NCBI GenBank assembly: GCA_004380135.1
Contig: QXCR01000006.1
Coordinates: 682,001-746,000 of the forward strand
From: Stemphylium vesicarium
Taxonomy: Eukaryota; Ascomycota; Dothideomycetes; Pleosporales; Pleosporaceae
Direction of reading: 5' to 3'
Length of the DNA: 64,000 bases
Part shown: positions 1 through 12,616 of the stretch, in pieces
Layout of the letters: each line of letters starts with the position of its first letter
How positions within the stretch are numbered: position 1 is the stretch's first letter
The notes under the pieces: model-generated
Seen by the model: only the letters and a program-made list of their open reading frames with translations
What the model was told of the DNA's origin: nothing
The model's database searches: none
Program-made: the position numbers and the translations under genes

Positions 1-252
1 GTCCTTGTTGTAGCACAGGATTTGACGCTGCAGTGACCGGGCAGCATCGTGTCCCTCGTATTTGCTGGCGAGTGTGCGCTTGGCCATCACGCCGAGTGTG
101 TCTGCGGGGCCAATCTCGACGATGCGCTCCGTCGTCTTCTCGCCGAGGACAACATCCTGCGTCTCAATCCACCTCACGGGCGAGGCGAATTGGTATGCGA
201 GCAGCTCGATGAGCAGCGTGTGCGAAAGCTCCTGCTCGACCTCGGGACGCAT
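1..252 (-). CDS. FAS2: Fatty acid synthase alpha subunit, N-terminal fragment (runs off the left edge)
   Basis: An open frame of exactly 84 codons runs from an ATG at 252 to the window edge without a stop. It begins MRPEVEQEL and continues with ELLAYQFASPVRW, ERIVEIGP and ILCYNKD, which is the conserved start of fungal FAS alpha. In the type I fungal synthase this N-terminal segment completes the malonyl/palmitoyl transferase domain whose bulk lies at the C-terminus of the beta subunit; ACP, ketoreductase, ketosynthase and PPT domains would lie off the window. The gene is head to head with FAS1. Identity is recognised from the family sequence; only about 5 percent of the protein is visible. 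Confidence 0.95.
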   Translation of the reverse strand, partial: MRPEVEQELSHTLLIELLAYQFASPVRWIETQDVVLGEKTTERIVEIGPADTLGVMAKRTLASKYEGHDAARSLQRQILCYNKD

Positions 253-1575
253 GGTGAGACGAGGTAGTTGGGGGAGGAAGGAGCGATTGGCGGGGAGGAG
301 GGTATATTGAAGCTCGGCGGAGCTCAATGGGTATCTCTATTACAAAATAGAAGGAGGGTATCCGTGGGTCAAGGGAGAGAGAAAGCGCCAGGAAGAAGAC
401 GCGCTATTAGGTGTGGGTGGGTAGTGTATAGTGCGGTGAGGGCACGACACTTGGAACGCTTCAAGGGTCCGGGAGGGGTGACTTGTCCCCGCGCAAGATT
501 TATTTTTCTCAGTACGAAGGGGGGAAAAGTGATGAGCGGGAGTTGCAGGAACGAAGGACCCAACGCATTGGCTTGTTTATCTCTCGTTCGAGGGGTAGAG
601 GCGTGGCTTGATATCGCAGGGTCGTTGAGGATTTCTCCCGCTTCCGGGCTGGCATGTACTAAAATTCCGGACCCCTGCCACTGCAGCTCGTTACTGCTTT
701 GGCCGGTGCTCAACGAACTAATCTCGCCTGGACGAGGTCGGCTTGCGAGGCCCTCCCCAGGCAGCAGCAGCAGGGCGCCGTGGGATGCCATGGACTCGTA
801 AGAAGCGCGCGGTATCAATTGGCACACGATAATGCTTGGTCCACCATATCCTCAACAGCTGCGTGGGAGCGGATAAGCGCATGGCCGCTCGAGTTGTTGA
901 GTACTTGTCCCCAGCATTTCTGTACGAGCATACCGTGGACCCCTGCCGGCGCTAGCGACCCATGCTATGCGGGCCAAAACTGAGCTCCAAGTCGAAAAAG
1001 TCGACCAACTCGGCGCGATAATAACCACGCCAGCGCACCGCTTCCGACTCATTCCTCACCTCCTCTCCGCCCAATTGCATAAGCATTCTCTCCTGATTAC
1101 TTTCAAATAGCCTGGGGCCCTTTGTAATCCTGTTGCCTGCGGCCTCACTCTCGATTCCGCTCGCACACCCTACCGCACACAGCAAGGGAGCTGCTACACG
1201 CCTAGCAGTACGGACCAATTCCCAAGCACACACTCTGGCCAGATTAGTTTCTGTCTGAGTAACGAGGTACGCATTGAGCGAAGCTTGCGAGCAATTGAGG
1301 ACAGCTGGTCTGGCCGTCGTCTGCATAGCATAGCACCTGCCCCGCCTGCATCGGATGGGCACTTGCACTATTCGCCTTGCTTACCCTGCCCAGTCGCTCT
1401 TTCCCGCTCAAGTCGCTCCTTCCCTAGCTATAATCAGTCCTGAGGTATGCGCCTTCCGTTGCTCGTCTCTCACATTTGAACCCTCCCCAAAACTGCATAC
1501 CATACCCCGCCCGACACTAGAATACCCAGCTCACACCTCTCACTACAGGGCGCTCAATAATCCCATACCCACACC
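253..1575. promoter_or_regulatory. Divergent FAS2/FAS1 intergenic promoter region
   Basis: This 1.3-kb spacer separates the ATG of FAS2 (minus, 252) from the ATG of FAS1 (plus, 1576). It has no convincing coding region on either strand; the open frames in it overlap one another and carry no recognisable motif. The side near FAS1 (about 1370-1575) is rich in C and T, as is common upstream of highly expressed fungal genes. The head-to-head layout suits co-expression of the two subunits of one complex, which is inference. I did not identify a specific factor-binding site with confidence. Confidence 0.6.
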
Positions 1576-4500
1576 ATGTACGGTTCTGGCCAGCAGACGG
1601 GCATCTCCACGCCCCGATCTGCGGCAAACCTGCGCCCCCTCATCCTCTCCCACGGCTCGCTCGAATACACACTCCTCATCCCGACGGCTCTTCATTTCAA
1701 TGCCCAACAACTGAGGGATACCTTCAAATCTACACTTCCCGAGCCCACGGACGAGCTCGCGCTAGACGATGAGCCATCTTCGGTGCCTGAGTTGGTGGCC
1801 CGATACCTGGGTTTCGTGGCCAAGGAGGTAGAGGAGGGGGAGGACCCTGACTCTTTCGAGGAGGTGCTCAAGCTCGTTCTTACCGAATTCGAGCGTGCCT
1901 TCCTCCGCGGCAATGAGGTGCACGCCCTAGCGGCATCTCTGCCCGGCATCACCGAGAAGAAGTTGGTCACGGTGCGGTCATACTACGCTGCTCGCGCCGC
2001 AGTCGAGAGGCCCATCAAGCACCACGAGTCGGCGCTTTTCCGGGAAGCCTCCGACGAGAACGCCTTCATATACGCTGTTCTGGGCGGGCAGGGAAACATC
2101 GAGGAGTACTTTGATGAACTCCGTGAAATCTACAACACCTACCCCTCATTTGTCGAGGATTTCGTTGCCGCAGAGGCCGCACATCTTCTCCAATTGGCGC
2201 GGGACCCGCGCGCCGAGAAGCTCTACTCCAAGGGTCTCGATGTAATGCGATGGCTCAACAACCGAGACTCGCAGCCTGACACCGACTACCTGGTTTCGGC
2301 ACCTGTCAGTTTGCCCTTGATTGGGTTGACCCAGCTTGCCCACTACGTCGTGACATGCAGAGTTCTCGGGAGCCACCCTGGCCACGTGCGAAGCCGTCTG
2401 TCGGGTGTAACTGGCCACTCCCAGGGTGTCGTTACAGCCGCTGCCATTGCCGAAGCGAAGAACTGGGAGACGTTTGAGCGCTCTGCCAAGAAGGCCATTG
2501 AGATCCTTTTCTGGATCGGAACGCGAAGTCAACAAGCCTTCCCCAGGACATCGCTCGCCCCCACTGTGCTACAGGACTCTATTGACAATGGCGAGGGTAC
2601 ACCAACCCCCATGTTGTCAATCCGAGACCTTTCACGAAAGGCCGTTCAGGATCACATTGATGCGACCAACGCACATTTGCCTGAAGACCGCCACATCGCC
2701 ATCTCTCTTGTAAACAGCGCACGCAATTTCGTTGTTACAGGTCCACCCATCTCCCTCTATGGTCTCAACCTCCGGTTGCGCAAAGACAAGGCCCCCACTG
2801 GTTTGGACCAAACCAGGATACCCTTTACCGACCGCAAAGTGCGCTTTGTCAACCGCTTCCTGCCTATCACCGCGCCATTCCACAGCCCATATCTTTCGGA
2901 TGCGACCAAGCAGCTCCAAGATGATCTCAAGGCTATCAAGATCTCTACTGCCGATCTTGGCATCCCCATGTACGATACTCACACTGGCAAAGACATCCGT
3001 GAGACCGAGACAGACAACATTGTACCCAGACTTGTCAGCATGATCACTGCCGACTCGGTGGAATGGGAAAAGGCGACCGTTTTTCCCAAAGCAACCCACA
3101 TCCTCGACTTTGGTCCGGGCGGCATTTCTGGTCTTGGCGTACTCACGAACCGCAACAAGGATGGCACTGGTGTTCGCGTCATCCTTGCCGGTGCTATCGA
3201 CGGCCAAAATGTTGAAGTTGGCTACAAGCCTGAGATCTTCGACCGCGATTTCGAACATGCCGTTAAGTACGCTGTCGATTGGGTCAAGGAGCATGGCCCT
3301 CGCCTCGTCAAGACATCCACTGGCCAGACATATGTCGATACCAAGATGAGCCGCATGTTGGGCTTGCCTCCAGTCATGGTCGCTGGTATGACACCTTGCA
3401 CGGTACCGTGGGAATTTGTAGCAGCCACGATGAACGCTGGTTACGAGATAGAACTTGCTGGCGGTGGTTACTACAACGAGAAGACCATGACTGCTGCCCT
3501 TTCCAAGATTGAAAAGGCCATTCCCGCTGGCCGCGGTATCTCACTCAACTTGATCTATATCAACCCGCGCGCCATGGGCTGGCAGATTCCCCTCTTGGCA
3601 AAGCTAAGAGCCGAGGGTGTTCCGATTGAAGGACTCACCATCGGTGCTGGTGTACCTTCTATCGAGGTTGCTAACGAGTACATTGAGACCCTGGGAATCA
3701 AGCACATTGCTTTCAAACCAGGTTCGGTCGAGGCCATCCAGCAAGTTATCAACATTGCGAAAGCAAGCCCTACTTTCCCCGTCGTGCTTCAATGGACCGG
3801 TGGTCGCGGTGGTGGCCACCACTCATTCGAAGACTTCCACCAGCCTATCCTGCAAATGTACGGCCGTATTCGAAAGTGCGACAACCTGATTCTTGTTGCT
3901 GGATCTGGTTTCGGTGGCGCAGAGGATACCTACCCATACCTCAATGGCTCTTGGTCAACCAAGTTCGGCTATCCTCCGATGCCATTCGATGGTTGCTTGT
4001 TCGGTAGCCGCGTCATGACCGCCAAGGAGGCATTTACTTCCAAGATGGCTAAGCAGGCTATCGTTGATGCACCAGGTCTTGAAGACAGCGAGTGGGAGAA
4101 GACATACAAGGGTCCCGCTGGTGGTGTTATCACTGTTCGCTCCGAATTGGGCGAGCCGATCCACAAGCTCGCTACACGTGGTGTCATGTTCTGGCACGAG
4201 ATGGATCAGAAGATCTTCAGCCTCGACAAGGCCAAGCGCGTCCCCGAGCTAAAGAAGATGCGCGACTACATCATTGACAAGTTGAACAAGGACTTCCAAA
4301 AGGTCTGGTTCGGTAAGAACAAGAAGGGTGTGTCTGTCGACCTCGAAGACATGACCTACGCCGAGGTTGTCCAGCGCATGGTAGATTTGATGTACGTCAA
4401 GCATCAGTCCCGCTGGATCGACCCGAGCTTGAAGCGCTTGACAGGCGACTTCATCCGCCGACTGGAGGAGCGCTTCAGCAAGGCCAGCAGCGAGTCGCTC

Positions 4501-7500
4501 ATCCAAAACTACGACGAGCTTACCGACCCCTTCCCCATGCTCGAGAAGGTGTTCAAGGCCTACCCAGAGGCTGACGAGCAACTCATCAACGCCCAAGATG
4601 TGCAGCACTTCCTGCTGCTTTGCCAACGCCGCGGCCAGAAGCCCGTCCCGTTCGTCCCCGTCCTCGACGACACCTTCGAGTTCTTCTTCAAGAAGGATTC
4701 GCTTTGGCAATCTGAGGATCTTGATGCTGTCGTTGACCAAGATGTTGGCAGGACATGTATCCTTCAGGGACCCATGGCTGTCAAATACTCCAACAAGGTC
4801 GACGAACCTATTAAGGAGATCCTTGACGGTGTCCATCAGGGCCACATCAAGTACCTTCTCCGTGACATTTACGGCGATGACGAGTCCAAGGTCCCCGTCA
4901 TTGAGTACTTCGGGAGCAACCTCTTGGCTCCTCCTCAGGGTCTGGAAGTTGATGGCCTTACCATCTCCGAGCTCGAGAACAAAGTCATCTACCGCCTCTC
5001 CGCTGCTCCCAATGCTACCATGCCTGAAGTCCACTCGTGGCTACAGCTCTTGGCCGGCACTAGCTACTCCTGGAGACACGCTTTCTTCACCGCGGATATC
5101 TTCGTGCAGGGTCAGCGCTTCCAGACCAACCCAACTACGCGCATCTTTGCCCCCACAGGTGGCATGATCGTCGAAATCCAGAACCCCAAGGAGCCCGCTA
5201 AGACCGCTATCATCGTCAAGGAGCTACACACCGGTGGCAAGCTCATCAAGACAGTCGAGGTTAGCCTTACAAACGACAATGAGATCTTACTGAACATCTT
5301 CGAGGAGCGTACCGCGCTCAAGCAGCCCGTTGCCTTGTCTTTCCGCTTCACCTACCGTCCTGACGTGGGTTATGCGCCCATCCACGAGGTTATGGAGGCT
5401 CGCAACGACCGGATCAAGGACTTTTACTATAAGATCTGGTTCGGCGACGAAGCCTGCCCATACGATGCTTCCGTCACAGAGCGATTCGACGGTGGACGTG
5501 CTACCGTCACCAGCGAAGCCATCAACGACTTCGTCCACGCAGTCGGCAACACGGGTGAGGCTTTCGTTGACCGCCCGGGCAAGGAGGTCTTCGCGCCTAT
5601 GGACTTCGCCATTGTCGTCGGCTGGAAGGCCATCACCAAGCCCATCTTCCCTCGCGCGATTGATGGTGATTTGCTCAAGCTGGTTCATCTGTCCAATGGC
5701 TTCCGCATGATCACCGGCGCCGAGCCCCTCAAGAAGGGTGATGTCCTCGACACTACCGCTCAGATCAACGCCGTCATCAATCAGGATTCTGGTAAGATGG
5801 TAGAGGTATGCGGTACCATCACCCGTGATGGCAAGCCCGTGATGGAAGTCACTAGTCAGTTCCTGTACCGTGGCGCATACGACGACTTCCAAAACACCTT
5901 TCAGAGGAAGGTCGAGAAGCCCATTCAGCTCAACCTGGCCACGAGCAAGGACGTCGCGATCCTGCGCTCCAAGGAATGGTTCAACTTCGAGGAACCCGAG
6001 ATTGATCTGTTGAACAAGACACTGCTCTTCAAGCTTGAGACTGTCACAAGGTACAAGAACAAGACCGTCTTTTCTGATATCGAGACTCAGGGAGAGGTCC
6101 TTCTCGAGCTTCCAACCAAGGAGATCATCCAGATCGCTTCGGTGGACTACCGATCTGGTACCGCATATGGCAACCCCGTCATGGACTACTTGGAGCGCAA
6201 CGGAGCTGTGGTTGACCAGCCTGTTCTCTTTGAGAATGCCATCCCTCTCCACGGCAAGACGCCACTCAACCTGAAGGCACCGGCCTCCAACGAGAACTAT
6301 GCTCGCGTTTCGGGCGATTACAACCCCATTCACGTCTCACGTGTTTTCGCCAGCTATGCCAACCTTCCTGGTACCATTACCCACGGCATGTATTCTAGTG
6401 CAGCTGTCCGAAGTCTGGTCGAGACATGGGCTGCCGAGAACAACGTCGGCCGTGTCAGGAGTTACCACGTCAACCTGGTTGGCATGGTACTTCCCGATGA
6501 CATGTTAGACGTCAAGCTTCAGCACGTTGGTATGGTCTCTGGTCGCAAGATCATCAAGATCGAGGTCAGCAACCAGGAGACTGAAGACAAGGTCCTACTT
6601 GGTGAGGCTGAGGTCGAGCAACCCACAACCTCTTACGTCTTCACTGGTCAGGGTTCTCAGGAGCAAGGTATGGGTATGGAACTTTACAACAGCAGTCCTG
6701 TTGCAAAGGAAGTCTGGGACCGTGCCGACAAGCACTTCATGGACAACTATGGTAAGTTGATCTTTTTCCCACGCTTTCTTCACCTATTAATCTGCGACAG
6801 GTTTCGCCATCACCAACATCGTGAAGAACAACCCCAAGGAGCTCACCATCCACTTTGGTGGCCCCGTCGGAAAGGCTATCCGCCAGAACTACATGTCCAT
6901 GACCTTCGAGACTGTTGCTGCCGATGGATCGATCAAGTCCGAGAAGATCTTCAAGGAGATTGACGAAAACACCACATCTTACACCTACCGGTCCCCGACT
7001 GGTCTGCTTTCCGCCACCCAATTCACGCAGCCAGCTCTTACCCTCATGGAGAAGGCTTCGTTCGAAGACATGCGCGCCAAGGGCCTGATCCAGGTTGAAA
7101 GCACATTCGCCGGTCACTCGCTTGGTGAATACTCGGCTCTTGCGGCCATGGCCGAGGTTATGCCCATTGAGAGTTTGGTCTCGGTCGTCTTCTACCGTGG
7201 TCTTACCATGCAAGTCGCCGTCGAACGTGACGAGACTGGCCGCTCCAACTATTCCATGTGCGCTGTCAACCCGAGCAGAATCTCCAAGACATTCAACGAG
7301 CAAGCGCTCCAATACGTTGTTGAGAACATTGCCGAAACCACTGGATGGCTTCTGGAGATTGTCAACTATAACATCGCCAACATGCAGTACGTCGCTGCTG
7401 GTGACCTCCGCGCCCTGGACTGCCTCACTGGCGTGACAAACTACCTCAAGCAACAGAAGATTGACATCCAAGCTCTCATGCAGACGTTGTCGCTAGAGGA

Positions 7501-7885
7501 AGTCAAGAACCACCTTGTGGAGATCATCAAGGGCTGCGCCGAGCAAACAGAGGCCAAGCCCAAGCCTCTCGACCTCCAGCGCGGTTTCGCCACCATTCCG
7601 CTCAAGGGCATTGACGTGCCTTTCCACTCAACCTTCTTGCGCTCTGGTGTGAAGCCCTTCCGATCCTTCCTCCTCAAGAAGATCCACAAGACTTCCATCG
7701 ACCCCAGCAAGCTTGTCGGAAAGTACATCCCCAACGTGACGGCCAAGCCGTTTGCGTTGACCAAGGAGTACTTTGAGGACGTATACAAGCTTACCAACTC
7801 CCCCAAGATTGGTAACATTCTCGCCAACTGGGAGAAGTACGAGGAGAGCGGAAAGGAGGATATGAAGGCCGAGGCCGCTGCTTAG
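1576..7885 (+). CDS. FAS1: Fatty acid synthase beta subunit
   Basis: Two exons, 1576-6751 and 6801-7885, joined by a 49-nt GTAAGT...CAG intron, encode 2086 residues, the usual length for fungal FAS beta. Domains in order: acetyltransferase with GHSQG (Ser282); enoyl reductase with the FMN-site region GMTPCTVPW near residue 605 and an AGGGYY loop; dehydratase/hot-dog region with YNPIHVS near 1583 and THGMYSSA near 1602; malonyl/palmitoyl transferase starting near YVFTGQGSQ (about 1686) with GHSLGEYSAL (Ser1832). All key serines are present. The protein forms the alpha6-beta6 cytosolic complex that makes C16/C18 acyl-CoA. The ATG has a good context (ACACCATG). FAS2 is the divergent neighbour. 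Confidence 0.98.
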
Positions 7886-8533
7886 AGAAGTAGCAGTAGC
7901 CGAAGCCGAGATATGTGATGATGATGCTGTATGTTTATTATAATGTACATGAGAATTGGGTGGAATAAGATGGTGGCGTTTTTGTGTGTGGGAACAGGTG
8001 ATTTGGGAAACGTTTTTTGATATCCTGGCTTTGTGTGGAGGGATAGGGGGGGGCTTTAGATTAGCTCTTTGTTTTTGGCATGGTTTAAGATATTAGTAAT
8101 GCATTCGTTCAGACGTGAATATTCTGTTTCTGGTTTCTGGTTTCTGGTGAGATTGTTGTCTGATCAAGCGATTGTGCAGTCAACAAGAGCGGCTAATCCT
8201 TCGTGTCAAAGTATAGAAATACACTTTCATTTGCAAGTAGTTTGGCAACGATGAGAGAGCCAGAATAGAACGCCAGGCTGTTGTTCAAAGCCACCCAACC
8301 TCCTATTTCGCCATATACATGTTCGTGTACCTGGCTCAGAAACTCCCCATCTTCCTATCGATCCATCTCCAAAGCCCCCAAGTCTCCCTTTTGTCCCCCC
8401 TAAAGAAACCCATGAAAACGAAAGGAAAAAGAAGTGTACAATGGAGAACATTCATCTCAAACAAAGGGAACAAAAAAGAAGTGACATTCCAGAAAAATTG
8501 ATCAGAAGGATAAGCAGAGAGCTATCGTCAGAA
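7886..8533. other. Convergent 3' region between FAS1 and BRL1
   Basis: The 648-bp stretch lies between two converging genes and should hold both 3' UTRs. It is comparatively A/T-rich with G and T runs and a short direct repeat of TTTCTGG (about 8127-8147). No gene is visible. Confidence 0.5.
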
Positions 8534-10680
8534 CTACCTAAACAAACCTCTCTTCCTGGTCGTCTTCCCATTCTCCAACAGCTGTGCATCAGCACCACTA
8601 CTACCACTTAGCGCAGGCATGGTATGTGCATGCACCAGCGGCGGCGCCTCAATATGACGCTGACCCGCATACGGGGTACCAGCATTGCCATTGCCCGCAT
8701 TATACGAGGTAGCCTGCTGCGAGTACTGCGGTAATTGCTGCCAATTCTGCTGATAGGCTTGCGGGTTGTGGTAGGACTGCGGATCCATGTATGAATTCGA
8801 GGGAACGCGGTGCGGGGTTTGGGGTAGGAAGTCTTGTTGTGGGGGTTGGTGTTGTTGGTGGTGGTGCGATTGGGTTTGTTGGACTTGGGAGCGCAGGAGA
8901 CCGAAAGCCCAGTTTGAGAGGTTGAAGCCGCCGAAGATGACGATTGCTGTGAAGATCTGTGGTGGAGCGCGGGTTAGCGTTGTTTGCGGCAAGAGTGAGG
9001 CTGTGGGGTGGAGTTGGAGTCTGGCTCTTCGACCTTGTAGGGGTGGATGGGTTGGGGAGGGTTTCTGGTTCGGCGGGGTTGTGCATGCTTGCGAGAGTGA
9101 ACGTGCTGCTAGTGCTGGTGCTCGTGTACAGCATGCCCTCCTGTACACGCACATCGCGTGTCTCCTCGTTGCATCTGCGCATACTGGATTTGAACCCAGA
9201 AAATAAAGATAATGGCAACACATACCATGGACTTGTAGCTGAACTCCTCCACAAAGCTGTTGAAGATCATGGCGAACGTCTTGGCCGTGACACTCGCACG
9301 CGCAACCTTTTTCGGGTCGCGGTTCATGCAAGTCTCCCACACACCGCATGCCTTCTCCATAGCAGGTACCACTTCCTCGGGCCGGCAGCGATTGCGGTTG
9401 TATTCCGTGGCGCAGGCAGCGATCTCCACCATGACTTCTGAAGCGTGTTTCGAAGACTCAATATCCACGTCGGTCATGACACCTGCCCACGCGGAATAGA
9501 CGATGTAGATGAACAGACTACCCAGGAACATATTGACAGTGAGTTGGAGGTAGTAGGATAGGACGGAGGGGAGATTCGGATGGGCTTCGACCCATGAAAA
9601 GAAGCCGCCGACGGTCATGGCCAAGGTCTGTCGGACGGGCCCTGCCTCTTTTGGCGGGACAGGCGGGCGTCGCTGATCGTTGTCTGAGTCATCGCCGTAG
9701 TCGTCGCGGAGGTCGGTTCGCTTCTTCGACCGTGATCGCTCAGAGCGGCGCTTGACGATACGGTTTTCGGCTTTCTTGGAGTAGTACTTTTGAGACTGCT
9801 CTTTGTCGCGCTCCTTGGTCGGGCTTGGGGTCGACATGAAAGTGCGCTTGAACCAACTGTCCCGCCGTGCGCCCTTCTTGTCAGCGTCTCCATTGCCTAA
9901 GCGCCCCATCCTGCTCGCCAATTGTGTGTCTGGTGTGCCCGCGTCGCTGTCTATCTGCGGTGTTCCCGGTGTCTCCCCGCCTGAACTAAAGTCGAGGTCG
10001 TGTGAGGGTGTTCGCATCGACCAGGGGCTCGGTTGAATGTGTGCGGGTACCGAAGAGGCTGGTGTTGAGGGTAATGGCTTGGAGGGATCGCGATTGAAGT
10101 ATGTCATGCGGTTGTCGGGGTCGCGTAAACGATTCGGCGTCGCAAACCCGCCTTTGGAGGGTGACTCGAGAACTGCGTGAGGGCCTAGCTGGGCACACGA
10201 AGGCCCTGAAGTCAGTTCTGGTGTTCCGGGCGGTATATCGTCTGAAACGACAGGGGATATATTGGAGGGCTCACGCTTTCTCTGGCTGGCGTTGATGAAG
10301 GGCGATTGTGAGTCGACGGGGCCTGTTTTGTTGGTCCACTCAAAGTCCATAGGCGTCGTCGAAGTGCGGTGGCTTCGCGCCATTGTGTCTGCCAGCGACT
10401 CGGTAGTGGGAAAAGGCGAGGAAGTGGTGTGCTGTACGGGTTGTGGGGGCGTTTCGCTGTTGTTGATCAACACTTGTGTTCCTGGCCAGGTCCCCAGTTG
10501 CGGACTTCCGGCGCTAGGCTTGATTAGGATGACAGCGGTTGCACTGGTTGTCGTGGAAAAGGAGGAGAAAGGTACGAATATATCAACACTGGCCTTGCTT
10601 TTTTCACGTGAATGTGCGCCGCTCGGGGCACTTTGATGATCCTGATATCCCCGCGACGTTGTGGCTTTCGCCTTCGCCAT
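8534..10680 (-). CDS. Brl1/Brr6-family nuclear envelope protein
   Basis: Exons 10680-9226 and 8956-8534, separated by a 269-nt intron (GTATGT donor, CAG acceptor), encode 625 residues. The N-terminal two thirds are Ser/Pro-rich and disordered. A family core follows: a transmembrane segment (SYYLQLTVNMFLGSLFIYIV), a lumenal stretch with four spaced cysteines (ACATEYNRNRC and ACGVWETC), then a second transmembrane segment (IFTAIVIFGGFNLSNWAFGL) that starts exactly at the exon 2 boundary. This is the disulphide-bonded Brl1/Brr6 domain, which acts in nuclear pore complex assembly and nuclear-envelope lipid homeostasis. The tail is Gln/His-rich and disordered. The start is uncertain: ATG at 10383 (MARSHRTSTTPMDFEWT) may be the true one, giving 526 residues. 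I cannot tell Brl1 from Brr6. Confidence 0.88.
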
Positions 10681-11054
10681 CCCTTCACATTGTTCGAAAC
10701 CGGCAATTCACCCCGCCATCATACACTTGACAGCTAGTCATTGTGAAAAGTTGCATTCGATATGATAATAGTCTTTAATCTACAGTTGAACTGGAAACGC
10801 TATGTCTAATAGAACATCGAACTGAACCACCCATGCAAATTGCCATGCTAAAAAAGAGATGGCCGCCTCCACTTCCTCGCCCTATGATGCGACCCATGGA
10901 CATGCACATACGTATCCCAAGGCGATCTGAAAATCGGGCCTCCATCTTCTGTATCCGACAGCAAGCACAAGTCATCATGCACAAGCCTGCCGTTATCCTC
11001 GCGAACTTCACAGCTACCAAAGCACCTCATCCTCCTTTGTCGTTGACGCTCCTT
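10681..11054. other. Short spacer upstream of BRL1
   Basis: This 374-bp stretch lies between the BRL1 start and the 3' end of the P450 gene. It should contain the BRL1 promoter and the P450 3' UTR. No gene or distinct motif is seen. Confidence 0.4.
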
Positions 11055-12616
11055 CTAAGCTGGCGTGAGACCGACCTGGGTGCCATTCTTCGAGCACAAA
11101 GTCAGTGTCAGGCCCTCTTGCCATGGACTAGGATCTCTGCTCTCGATGTTCTTGAATTCTTGTACCAGGCGGACAGTGACGTAGCTTGCTTCGATGAGTG
11201 CGTATTGCTGGCCGAGGCAGATGCGTGGGCCGCCGTTGAACGGGAGGTACTCCCAGCCAGGGCGCAGAGTCTCCCATCGCTCAGGCTTGTATTCGTCTGC
11301 GTCTGGTCCGTAGAGATCGTGGCGGCGGTGCATGGTGTAAGGTGAGTAACCGACGGTTGTGCCCTTGGGGACGAAGAGTGGTGCTTGGCCGTCGGGACCA
11401 CCACCTCGTGGTAGCACAGTGTCGCGGATGGCGAAGCGTGAGTTTCCGGGGACGACGGGATGAATACGGAGTGCTGGTCTGCATTAGTATACGCACACTA
11501 TCACTCTCCAAAGCAACACTTACATTCGTTCAGGCACCACTTGACATACTTCAAGCTCTTCAACTCTTCATACGTGGGCGTCCTTCCTTCCAGCGATGCG
11601 ACCTCATCCCTAAGCTTTGCAAAGATTTCGGGTCGCCTGGCAATCTGGAACCACATGTTGCTCAACAGGCTGGCAGTCGTGTCGCGTCCAGCAAGCAGGA
11701 TGTTGATGAGTTCTTCGCGTATCCTCTTCTTGTCGGTGGTCTGCTTAGCTACCTCCTGGATGAAATAGTACTTGTCAGTGCCGGCCTCCTTCTCCGCATC
11801 CAGCTCATTTCTGAACTGAAGAGCATCGTCGACGAATTTCTCGATGTAAGCGTGACAGATCTTGATGGCTTTCTTTCCCTCCTCGTTCTTCCTGAAGCGG
11901 TCGAGAGGTCCAAAGCGAACGCGGGTGGTAATGTCGTCTTGCGCAAAGTTAAATGCCTTGCCGAAGATGACGTCCTCGTTTCCGGCGTCTTCTTGGCCAA
12001 TCATGCGGAGCGAGTTGGTAGAGTGGTTGAACAGGAATTCAGTAGCGGTGTCAAGTGTCAAGTGGAAGAAAAGCTCCTGCAGGTCGACAGTCGAGCCATC
12101 CTTGGGGATGTGCTTGAGCATAAGCTTGAAGTGGCGCTCGAAAGCATCAATGTCCGCAACTTGATCCCTCGCGAAGTTGGGGCGGAGTAGATGACGGCTG
12201 TTAGCCCATCGGTCGCCGTCCGCGTTGAAGATGCCATGACCCAAAAGGGGACCGAAAGCCTCTTGCCTGTGAGCAAAGCTGTAGTCCTTGAACTTCAAAC
12301 TCAAGATGGTCTTGACGTTTTCCGGCTCGCATGTCGCAATGAGAGGCATAGTGATGATCCTGTTATGGAATGTGTTACCGAGCCTCTGGAATCGCTTCCT
12401 GTTCTCCTCCAGTAGGATGTTGTGCTTGCTGTTATAGGCATTGACCTTCATAGCGTCGAGCCCTAGGATCGGATCTTTGTGGAACTGGGCGGTACATGGC
12501 TGGCAGCCATTCTCTTTCTTGAAGCGCTGGCGTGCGAGGTAGAGCGTGATGCGGGTGTATAGGAAGTAAGAAATGGCCGCACCCGCAAGGATGAATAATA
12601 GTGGTGAATGCGCCAT
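11055..12616 (-). CDS. Cytochrome P450, CYP52-like (n-alkane/fatty acid hydroxylase clan)
   Basis: Exons 12616-11524 and 11473-11055, with a 50-nt intron (GTAAGT...CCAG), give 503 residues. An N-terminal membrane anchor (about residues 4-22) is followed by the I-helix oxygen-binding motif AGRDTT (309-314), the E-x-x-R of the K-helix formed across the splice as NESLRIHP, a PERW region, and the heme-binding loop FNGGPRICLGQ with Cys450. All catalytic features are intact, so an active ER-bound monooxygenase is expected. The sequence style (HNILLEEN, KDYSFAHRQ, GIFNADGDRW) resembles CYP52 and related alkane/fatty-acid omega-hydroxylases; the family is inferred and the substrate unknown. A UstYa-like gene lies 1.3 kb upstream on the same strand. 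Confidence 0.93.

Noticed and set aside
369..827. 152-codon minus-strand frame in the FAS2/FAS1 spacer
   Set aside because: It overlaps a plus-strand frame of similar length, has no motif, and lies in a promoter region.
4249..6333. Long antisense open frames of 261 and 348 codons opposite FAS1
   Set aside because: They mirror the FAS1 coding frame, have no family signal, and are expected from the G/C-rich third positions of a highly expressed gene.
9181..9215. tRNA T-arm-like sequence (GGTTCAAATCC on the minus strand)
   Set aside because: It lies inside the Brl1-like intron and no acceptor, D- or anticodon stem is found upstream.
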